Positions 57,613 through 64,000 of a stretch of DNA of 64,000 nt are shown piece after piece. The stretch is from NCBI GenBank assembly GCA_947629515.1, contig CANRDY010000004.1:19090-83089 (forward strand), given 5' to 3'. Numbering within the stretch: the stretch's first letter is position 1; every line of letters begins with the position of its first letter. Made by a program: the position numbers and the translations under genes. Below the pieces are notes generated by a model, which was given only the letters and a program-made list of their open reading frames with translations, did not search any database and was not told the origin of the DNA. The stretch is from an uncultured Clostridia bacterium. GTDB lineage: Bacteria > Bacillota > Clostridia > Christensenellales > Borkfalkiaceae.

Positions 57613-59292
57613 TTACTTTGAAAACCTTGCGATAAGCTCTTCGGCGTGTTGGCGCGCCGCCGCGCTCTCGACGTTGCCCGTCAGGCGAACGATCTCGTCC
57701 ACCTTTTCGTCTGCCGAAAGGCGTTTTACTTTGGTAAGCGTTTTGCCGTTCTCCTCGGTCTTGTATATCAAAAACTGCGCCGAACTTGCCGCGCATACCT
57801 GCGGCAAGTGCGAAACGGCGAGTATTTGCGTGTTTTGGGCAATTTTTTGGAATTTTTCGGCAACGGTGTTTGCCGTGTAGCCGCTTATTCCCGCGTCGAT
57901 CTCGTCAAAAATATATGTGGAAATGCCGTTAAGATCTTTAAGACAGGTCTTTATTGCAAGCATAAAACGGCTCATCTCGCCGCCGCTTATGACCTTGTTC
58001 AGCGGCTTCAGCGGTTCGCCCTTGTTCGCCGAAAAGGCAAAACTTATCTTGTCGGAACCGTTCGCGCTGTTAAGCTCCGCCGTGCTTTGGTCATAGTCCT
58101 TAAAGTCCACCTCGAAACGCGCGTCGGCTATGTTCAAAGTCTTTAACTCGCCAGTAACGTCGGCGCAGAACTTTACCGCCGCACTCTTTCGCAACTGCGT
58201 TAATTTTTTGCAAAGGTCGTAAATTTTTTTGTCGCAATCTTCGATCTGACCGCCGTACTTTTCGATCAAAGTCGCACTGTCTGAAATGGCTTCGAACTCC
58301 TCTTTGGCGTTTTTGAGAAATTCCAAAATTCCCTCTTCGTCGCCGCCGTATTTCTTTTTAAGACCGTTCAACAGCGAAATTCTCTCGTCAACGGCTTGGG
58401 CTTCACCCTCGTCAAAATTGAGTTCGTCCTTAAAATCGCTCAAAGTTTCGGCAATGTCTGTCGCTTCCGCGCCTAAACTTTCAAGTCTGTCGAGCACTTC
58501 GGAGTATTTTTCGTTGAGCGCGGCTATGCTGCTCATGTACCGAACCGCGCTGAAAATTCCGTCCGCCGCGCCGCCGTCGCCGTTCAGAAGCCCGCAAACC
58601 GCGTCGATAGCCGATAAAATCTTCTCGGTGTTGGCGATCAGCGTCTGTTTTTCCTTTAACTCGTCGTATTCGCCGACGGTAACCCCCGCTCTCTCTATCT
58701 CGTCTATTTGGTAGCTCAAAAGCCCAAGCCTGCGTTCGCGCTCTTCCTCGCTTCCGCCGAGCCGAGCTATCTCGGCTTTCAGTTCCCTCTTTTTGGCAAT
58801 AAGTCCGCGAATGTCGTTTTTTAACAGCTCACATTCCGAACCGCAAATTCCGTCGATGACTTTCAGCTGGTTTTCTTCGCTAAGCAAAAAGAAGTGTTCG
58901 CTCTGTCCGTGCACGTCGACAAGGTGCGAGGTGACCGACTTCAACATCGAAGCCGTAACAGCGTTTCCGTTCACCTTGATATTGCCTCTGCCGTCGGCGG
59001 AAAACTTCCTTGAAATTATTATCGTTCCGTCCGTCTCGATATCGAGTTCGTCGAGCGCGCGCACGGCTTCCGACTGCAAATCAACCGAAAATTCGGCGCG
59101 CACGCTTGCTTCCTGCTCGCCGAATCTTATCATCGTTTTGTCGGCTTTGCTTCCCAAAACAAAGTTTATGGAATCGAGAATGACCGACTTCCCCGAACCG
59201 GTCTCGCCCGACAGCACGTTCAGTCCGCCGTCGAACTCTATATCCGCTTCGGAGATCAACGCTATATTTTTGATATGCAGTCTTGTTAACAT
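57613..59292 (-). CDS. recN: DNA repair ATPase RecN
   Basis: 559 residues. SMC-like: Walker A GETGSGKSVI near residue 31, coiled coil through the middle, Walker B with signature VISGGEMSRFMLAIK and DEIDAGISG near the C-terminus. It binds DNA ends early in recombinational repair. ATG overlaps the argR stop (TGATG). Confidence 0.95.
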   Translation of the reverse strand: MLTRLHIKNIALISEADIEFDGGLNVLSGETGSGKSVILDSINFVLGSKADKTMIRFGEQEASVRAEFSVDLQSEAVRALDELDIETDGTIIISRKFSADGRGNIKVNGNAVTASMLKSVTSHLVDVHGQSEHFFLLSEENQLKVIDGICGSECELLKNDIRGLIAKKRELKAEIARLGGSEEERERRLGLLSYQIDEIERAGVTVGEYDELKEKQTLIANTEKILSAIDAVCGLLNGDGGAADGIFSAVRYMSSIAALNEKYSEVLDRLESLGAEATDIAETLSDFKDELNFDEGEAQAVDERISLLNGLKKKYGGDEEGILEFLKNAKEEFEAISDSATLIEKYGGQIEDCDKKIYDLCKKLTQLRKSAAVKFCADVTGELKTLNIADARFEVDFKDYDQSTAELNSANGSDKISFAFSANKGEPLKPLNKVISGGEMSRFMLAIKTCLKDLNGISTYIFDEIDAGISGYTANTVAEKFQKIAQNTQILAVSHLPQVCAASSAQFLIYKTEENGKTLTKVKRLSADEKVDEIVRLTGNVESAAARQHAEELIARFSK

Positions 59293-59744
59293 CAGCTCAG
59301 ATATTCTTTAAGCGTATCAACCACTTTGGGGGTGTTTTCGTTGGTGTCGACGACGATCAACAGAGTATCGTCGCCCGCAACACAGCCGATAATTTCGGCA
59401 ATTTGCAAAGAATCGACAAACACGCCTACGGTCGAGCCGTTTCCGCGCATTGTCTTTATAATAATAAGGTTATTGGCGGAAGATATCGTAAGAACGCAAC
59501 CTTTGAAGAGGTTTGTCATTCTGTCGGTAACGCTGTCTACGTAGGTATCGAGGCTGGCGTACCTGTACTTTTTCTGCGTTCCCGCAACCTTGTAGAGTTT
59601 AAGGTCCTTAACGTCGCGCGAGATAGTCGCCTGCGTAACGTTGAAATTAACCTTGTTGAGTTCTTCGCACAACTCTTCCTGAGTGTCGATTTCTTTGCTC
59701 GCAATGATTTCGAGGATCTTTTGCTGTCTTAACGTCCTTTGCAT
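59292..59744 (-). CDS. argR: Arginine repressor/activator
   Basis: 150 residues. N-terminal winged helix (LCEELNKVNFNVTQATISRDVKDL), C-terminal hexamerisation domain with the arginine-binding CVAGDDTLLIVV. It represses arginine biosynthesis and activates catabolism. The position between nadK and recN is the standard argR locus of Bacillota. GGAG precedes the ATG, which overlaps the nadK stop. Confidence 0.95.
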   Translation of the reverse strand: MQRTLRQQKILEIIASKEIDTQEELCEELNKVNFNVTQATISRDVKDLKLYKVAGTQKKYRYASLDTYVDSVTDRMTNLFKGCVLTISSANNLIIIKTMRGNGSTVGVFVDSLQIAEIIGCVAGDDTLLIVVDTNENTPKVVDTLKEYLS

Positions 59745-60556
59745 TATTTACTCCAGATATTTAATTTAATAAGTAACTTGTTAAAAAAGTTTTTGTCGCC
59801 CGAAGTTATAAATTCGACCGTGTGCGCCGCCTTTACGACCCTGACCGACTCGCCCTGCAACACGCTTCCCACCACTTTTCCGTCTATCGACAGAACGAGC
59901 GGAACTTTGCAGTTTACCGCGCGCAACGTCAAAGTTTTGTCGTCGCCGTAAACGACGGGGCGCGAATGTAAGCTGTGCGCGCAGATGGGCGTCAATATGA
60001 ACGCTTCGAGTTCGGGTGCGAGAACCGAGCCGCCCGCGGCGAGCGAATACGCCGTTGAACCCGTGGGCGTGCTGACTATGATTCCGTCTGCGGAAAAGTT
60101 ATCGACCGTAGTCCCGTCGATTTCGGCGTGAAGATTTACGGTGTTGGTGAAGTCGTTGCCGTTGGTACTGCGCTGGATCACGAGGTCGTTCAAGGCAAAA
60201 TACTTCCTCTCTCCGCAGGTTATTTCGAGCATGCTTCTCTTTTCTGTCGAAAAATCCCCTCCGCAAACGAGCAAGATCGCCTCATCGAGCTTTTCGGGTT
60301 CAAACTCGGCAAGAAAGCCCATGTGCCCGTAATTGACGCCGAGAATTTTTACGCCCCTCGGCGCGCACTCCGAAGCGATCGAAAGAATAGTTCCGTCGCC
60401 GCCGAGCACGAACAGAATGTCTAAGCCGTCAAGCTCGCCCGCGCTCTCAACGACCTTACAGCCGTGACCGCGCTTGCAGAGCGCGGCTTCGATCCTGCGC
60501 ACGTAGTCGAGGTTATCCGCCAGATAATTTTTGTTAAAGTAAATACCCGCGTTCAT
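59744..60556 (-). CDS. nadK: NAD kinase
   Basis: 270 residues. [13 protein letters not shown] (GGDG) near residue 53, NDLVIQRS and [14 protein letters not shown]. It phosphorylates NAD to NADP. No Shine-Dalgarno before the ATG; the promoter at 60566-60594 places the transcript start only about 3 nt upstream, so the message may be leaderless. Confidence 0.95.
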   Translation of the reverse strand: MNAGIYFNKNYLADNLDYVRRIEAALCKRGHGCKVVESAGELDGLDILFVLGGDGTILSIASECAPRGVKILGVNYGHMGFLAEFEPEKLDEAILLVCGGDFSTEKRSMLEITCGERKYFALNDLVIQRSTNGNDFTNTVNLHAEIDGTTVDNFSADGIIVSTPTGSTAYSLAAGGSVLAPELEAFILTPICAHSLHSRPVVYGDDKTLTLRAVNCKVPLVLSIDGKVVGSVLQGESVRVVKAAHTVEFITSGDKNFFNKLLIKLNIWSK

Positions 60557-60565
60557 ACGAAATAT

Positions 60566-60594
60566 ATTATAATACTATTTATACAAATATGCAA
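60566..60594 (-). promoter_or_regulatory. Promoter of nadK-argR-recN
   Basis: TTGCAT (60589-60594), 17-bp spacer, TATAAT (60566-60571) on the minus strand, directly before the nadK ATG. Confidence 0.7.
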
Positions 60595-60595
60595 A

Positions 60596-60630
60596 CAAAA
60601 AAGTCTGCAAATTTATAATTTTACAGACTT
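60596..60630 (-). terminator. Terminator overlapping the end of tlyA
   Basis: Stem AAGTCTG/CAGACTT (60624-60630 with 60601-60607) and U-run TTTTTTG on the minus strand. Its 5' arm lies inside the tlyA coding region. Confidence 0.7.
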
Positions 60631-61368
60631 AATTAATAGATTTACATCTTTGGGAACGCCCGATTTTACAAGCAGAACCAAATATTCGTTATTTTTTCCC
60701 TTAACGACGGGCGCGCCCGTCAAAGCCACGGGGGCAAGATCGCACTCCTTTGCGAAGTTGAGAACTTTTCTTATCGCTCTCTCCTTTAACGCGGGGTCGC
60801 GCACGACGCCGTTTTTACCTATGCTCCTCTTCTCGCACTCGAACTGCGGTTTGATAAGCGCAATGACCTCTTTACCCGCGCCGAGAACTTCGGCAACGCC
60901 TTTGAGAATGTAGGTGAGCGAAATAAAACTTACGTCAATGACCGCCCCGTCGAGGCTTTCGGCAAACAGCTCTCTGCGCAGATCCCTCGCGTTGAAGTTA
61001 TCGATTATAACTACGTTGCGGGTTTTGAGCCGTTCGTCGAGCTGGCTTTCGCCAACGTCGATGCAATAGACTTTTTTTGCGCCGTTCTGCAAAAGGCAAT
61101 CGGTGAACCCGCCCGTGCTTGCGCCTATATCGGCAAAAATTTTGCCATCGGGCGAATAGCCGAAATCTTTTAACGACTTTGAAAGTTTGAACCCGCCCAC
61201 CGAAACGTAATTTTCGGGGGCTTCGGCTACGTCGACCTTGTCGTCCTCTTTAACTTCGTACGAGGGCAACACCCGTTTGCCGTTGACCGTAACGCGCCCG
61301 TCTTTTAAGGCGCGCGCCGCCTTGTTGCGCGAACCGAGGCTTTCGCTTAAATATTTATCTATTCTCAT
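60613..61368 (-). CDS. TlyA-family 2'-O-methyltransferase (FtsJ-like, S4 domain)
   Basis: 251 residues. N-terminal S4 RNA-binding domain (MRIDKYLSESLGSRNKAARALK), then the methyltransferase: GASTGGFTDCLLQNGAKKVYCID (SAM site) and catalytic lysines. Family members methylate rRNA; some are called hemolysins. It overlaps the dxs end by 14 bp, as in the yqxC position of B. subtilis. Confidence 0.93.
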   Translation of the reverse strand: MRIDKYLSESLGSRNKAARALKDGRVTVNGKRVLPSYEVKEDDKVDVAEAPENYVSVGGFKLSKSLKDFGYSPDGKIFADIGASTGGFTDCLLQNGAKKVYCIDVGESQLDERLKTRNVVIIDNFNARDLRRELFAESLDGAVIDVSFISLTYILKGVAEVLGAGKEVIALIKPQFECEKRSIGKNGVVRDPALKERAIRKVLNFAKECDLAPVALTGAPVVKGKNNEYLVLLVKSGVPKDVNLLIKSVKL

Positions 61369-63100
61369 TTTCGAGCACGTAGTCGACGATCGCCTTTGCG
61401 CTTACGCCGAAATCACGCATGAGTTCCGAAGCTACGCCTTGGGGAATGAACGCGTCGCCGTAGGCAAAGTTCTTCACCTTTTTGTCGCTGTCGGCAAAAT
61501 ATGTATCAATCAGCGAGCCGAAGCCGCCGGCAAGCATATTATCCTCAACCGTGATTATGCGTTCGGCTTTAAGCGCGTTCAACATTTCGCCGTCTAACGG
61601 TTTAACGAACCGCGCGTTTATTATCTCGACCTTAACGCCCGAAGCCGCCAACTCGTCCGCCGCCGCGACCGCTTGGGTCAGGGCATACTCACCGCACGCA
61701 AGAACGGCGTATTTTGCGTCGTCTGCAACGTCTTTGTTGAGTATCTCCCACTTGCCGTATTCAAGCGGCGCATGGCTTTTGAAAATTCTTCTGCCCTCTC
61801 TCGGGTAGCGTATCGCAAGCGGGGCGTTGAAAGTCGCGCTCATTTCGAGCATATCGGCAAATTCGTTTATATCCTTGGGAACGGCTATCGTTAAGTTGGG
61901 GATCATACTCAAAAACGAAAGGTCGAAAACGCCCTGATGGGTCTCGCCGTCCGCGCCCGAAATTCCCGCCCTGTCCGCGCAGATAGTAACGGGCAGGTTC
62001 TGCGAGCAAATATCTATGATTATCTCGTCGTATGAACGCTGTAAAAATGTCGAATACACCGCGTAATAGGGTTTAAGCCCCTGCGCCGCCATTGCCGCGC
62101 ACAAAATCGTGGCGTGTTCTTCGCAAATTCCCACGTCGACGGAGCGATTGGGATATTTTTCGAAAAATCCCGCAAGCCCCAGCGAGGAAGTCATTGCCGC
62201 CGTCACCGCGCAGATATTCGAATTTTTTGCGGCAAGTTCTGTGAGCTTCGAACCGAGCACGCGCGAATATTCCGTGCAAACCTCGTCTGCCTTTATCGCC
62301 GCTATGCCGTGAGTTGCCTCGGGGTTTTCCTCGCAAAAAGCGTACCCCTTGCCCTTTTTGGTGACGACGTGCAAAATTACCGACTCGCTCTTCAACCTCT
62401 CCTTTATTTCGGAAAGTTTGGTTATCATACATTCAAGGTCGTTGCCGTCGTACACTCCGTCGTAACTGAACCCGAACCGCTCGAATATTTTGGCGTGTCG
62501 GTCGTTCTTCTCCTTTTGCCTTGCGTCCTCGCTCAGAATTTCAAGGTATTCGTGCATGCTCCCCACGGTGGGCGCGATAGACATTCCGTTGTCGTTTATG
62601 ATGAGCAGAATGTTTGTGTGCAGAAGTCTTAAACTGTTGAACGCCTCGTACACAAGACCGTTATTAAAAGAACCGTCGCCGATAACGGCGATGACGTTGA
62701 AGTTTTCGCCCTTAATGTCGCGCGCCTTGGCAATGCCCAGAGCCGCCGAAACCGACGTTCCCGCGTGACCCGTGTTGTAGCAGTCGTACTCGCTCTCTTC
62801 GCGTTTGGGAAAGCCCGAAAGCCCTCCCTTTTGCCTTATGCTCCCGAACTTCGAATACCTGCCCGAAAGGAGCTTGTGGGTATAGCACTGATGTCCTACG
62901 TCGAAAATGAGCTTGTCTTTGGGGAAATCGAACACATAATGAAGCGCAACCGTCAGTTCGACCGTTCCGAGGTTGGATGAAAGATGCCCGCCGTTTTTGA
63001 GCACGGTAGACGTTATCTTTTCCCTCGCTTCTTCGCTCAGAGCAAGAAGCTCTCTTACGGTCATACTTTTGAGTTGCGCGGAATTGATATTTTCAAGCAT
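61355..63100 (-). CDS. dxs: 1-deoxy-D-xylulose-5-phosphate synthase
   Basis: 581 residues. Thiamine-dependent first enzyme of the MEP isoprenoid pathway. GHLSSNLGTVELTVALHYVF at the start, GDGSFNNGLVYEAFN (TPP-binding GDG...N), and C-terminal domains with ADRAGISGADGETHQG. Slightly short of the 620-residue average. Stop of the upstream membrane protein overlaps its ATG. Confidence 0.96.
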   Translation of the reverse strand: MLENINSAQLKSMTVRELLALSEEAREKITSTVLKNGGHLSSNLGTVELTVALHYVFDFPKDKLIFDVGHQCYTHKLLSGRYSKFGSIRQKGGLSGFPKREESEYDCYNTGHAGTSVSAALGIAKARDIKGENFNVIAVIGDGSFNNGLVYEAFNSLRLLHTNILLIINDNGMSIAPTVGSMHEYLEILSEDARQKEKNDRHAKIFERFGFSYDGVYDGNDLECMITKLSEIKERLKSESVILHVVTKKGKGYAFCEENPEATHGIAAIKADEVCTEYSRVLGSKLTELAAKNSNICAVTAAMTSSLGLAGFFEKYPNRSVDVGICEEHATILCAAMAAQGLKPYYAVYSTFLQRSYDEIIIDICSQNLPVTICADRAGISGADGETHQGVFDLSFLSMIPNLTIAVPKDINEFADMLEMSATFNAPLAIRYPREGRRIFKSHAPLEYGKWEILNKDVADDAKYAVLACGEYALTQAVAAADELAASGVKVEIINARFVKPLDGEMLNALKAERIITVEDNMLAGGFGSLIDTYFADSDKKVKNFAYGDAFIPQGVASELMRDFGVSAKAIVDYVLENENR

Positions 63101-63720
63101 TACTTCTCTCGCTTAAAGAAGGTAGTGAACTTTGCAAAACCGAACACTATCTGCTTGTTGAATTTTATTGCAAAGTGCTTAAAGAGCGCCTTGCCGCCCA
63201 CGGTCAACGCGCCTATTATCGCGCTGACGAGAATAGAAGTTATAAGTTCGGCGACCGAATCGCCCGCAAGCGCAATGTGCACAACGAGCGCAGTTCCCGC
63301 GGCGCCGCTCACGATACCGCAGATATCGCCTATCACGTCGGCAAAAATACTGCCGAGCTTGCTTGCGTTGCGGCAGAACGACACCGCCCGCTTTGCGCCC
63401 TTTATTTTGTTTGACGCCATTGAATGGAACGCTTCGGGCTTGCACGAAATAATTGCGTTGGCAAGCACATCGCACGAAATGTTCAGCACCAAAAGCACAA
63501 GCAAAACCACAACGCAGATCGCGGCGGGGCTGTTCTTTATTGCAACTTCGGTCAAAAAGCTGAAAATAATGGTCAGCGCAAAGGATAAAAACAGCACCGA
63601 CACGCCCCAGACGAGCCAACTCGGCGGGCGTTTCTTTTTTGCTTTTAACGCCGCGTTCTTCTTTTTGCGGCTACTTGGGGGAGCGGGATCGTCTTGTAAA
63701 TTTTGTAAATCGTCGTCCAT
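63100..63720 (-). CDS. Conserved membrane protein upstream of dxs, unknown function
   Basis: 206 residues. Highly charged, lysine-rich N-terminus (KKKNAALKAKKKRPPS), then four hydrophobic segments (about 35-60, 65-85, 120-150, 155-180). Genes of this kind sit before dxs in several Clostridia. No catalytic motif recognised. Confidence 0.75.
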   Translation of the reverse strand: MDDDLQNLQDDPAPPSSRKKKNAALKAKKKRPPSWLVWGVSVLFLSFALTIIFSFLTEVAIKNSPAAICVVVLLVLLVLNISCDVLANAIISCKPEAFHSMASNKIKGAKRAVSFCRNASKLGSIFADVIGDICGIVSGAAGTALVVHIALAGDSVAELITSILVSAIIGALTVGGKALFKHFAIKFNKQIVFGFAKFTTFFKREK

Positions 63721-63727
63721 AAATTTC

Positions 63728-63757
63728 TAAAAATAATACGCACAGACAGTGTGCGTA
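63728..63757 (-). terminator. Hairpin upstream of the dxs cluster, possible terminator
   Basis: 8-bp stem TACGCACA/TGTGCGTA with 5-nt loop, followed on the minus strand by TTATTTTTAG. Confidence 0.55.
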
Positions 63758-63927
63758 ATTAAATTAATATAGTGGTTTATATTAAATAAATTTTGCGGCT
63801 TAGGTTCGGTAGGATTTCCCGTGCGCCTCACTTCCCGTCGCCGAAGAAGCAGTTTCCTATTATGAGCCGACATACTTGCGTATAACCGAATCGCCACTCA
63901 GTCCACACCGTAATCTCTAATATAAAA
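63758..63927. other. Intergenic region with internal complementarity, candidate structured RNA
   Basis: Pairs such as GGTTCGGT/ACCGAATC and CGGCTTA/TGAGCCG enclose TAGGA/TCCTA. On the minus strand a stem ATAC-GCAA-GTAT carries a GNRA loop. No known RNA family could be assigned. Confidence 0.3.
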
Positions 63928-64000
63928 TCAGTCTAGAAGCTTTCCTTGACAATTTCCGTTGAGCTTATCCTCTTTTGCAAAATCAATTTCAAATAGCAAT
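63928..64000 (-). CDS. Possible C-terminal fragment of a gene cut by the window end
   Basis: A minus-strand frame is open for 23 codons (LLFEIDFAKEDKLNGNCQGK...) to a TGA at 63928-63930. Too short to confirm; an open run of this length is not rare by chance. Confidence 0.2.
   Translation of the reverse strand, partial: LLFEIDFAKEDKLNGNCQGKLLD

Overview
The window looks like chromosomal backbone of a low-to-medium GC Gram-positive bacterium of the Bacillota, most likely class Clostridia. The evidence is WhiA, a T-box in front of thrS, the infC-rpmI-rplT, scpA-scpB and dxs-tlyA-nadK-argR-recN-spoIVB gene orders, sporulation-type genes (spoIVB, a ylxY-mlpA pair, a ytfI-ytfJ pair), meso-diaminopimelate decarboxylase and TTGACA-N17-TATAAT promoters. 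An uncultured gut clostridial lineage is possible, but the sequence alone does not settle the genus. No rRNA, CRISPR array, transposase, integrase or phage gene was seen.

Layout. 1-1.7 kb: truncated cation diffusion facilitator, tRNA-Thr with its own promoter and terminator, and a cysteine-containing orphan. 1.7-11 kb (minus strand): PfkB-type sugar-phosphate kinase, pfkA, dnaE, whiA, PHP phosphoesterase, murB and an exported binding-protein-like gene. 11.4-16.5 kb: yebC, rRNA methyltransferase, rplT-rpmI-infC with an attenuated leader and apparently no AUG start for infC, and thrS under a T-box. leuS is the first long plus-strand gene. 19-32.6 kb: acpP, tex, two DNA-repair genes, the mlpA-ylxY pair, mutS2, a U32 peptidase, a HAD phosphatase and uvrC. 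32.7-38.5 kb: a secreted pectate-lyase-like lipoprotein with duplicated InlB-type repeats, then an ArsR regulator and a copper ATPase carrying a fused CopZ domain, with a promoter inside a 16-bp palindrome. 38.5-45.3 kb: asparaginase, asnS, rpmF, yceD, ackA, pta and divergent tmcAL.

45.5-54.3 kb is a recognisable cluster (lysA, M50 protease, scpA, scpB ... ytfI, ytfJ, D-Ala-D-Ala carboxypeptidase, rluB), interrupted between scpB and ytfI by a self-contained cassette. The cassette has a promoter with a palindromic operator, an ECF-type substrate-binding membrane protein, a DUF1893 (TM1506-like) domain fused to a TetR regulator, a small gene broken by a 4-bp duplication, and a terminator. 54.4-64 kb: a second D-Ala-D-Ala carboxypeptidase, a small membrane protein where spo0A would normally follow spoIVB, then spoIVB, recN, argR, nadK, tlyA, dxs, a membrane protein, and a possibly structured intergenic region.

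The most unusual items are the DUF1893-TetR/ECF cassette, the copA(Z)-arsR unit (palindrome-embedded promoter, C-terminal CopZ with an internal start, and DKTAT in place of the DKTGT phosphorylation motif), and infC with a probable AUA start behind an attenuator.
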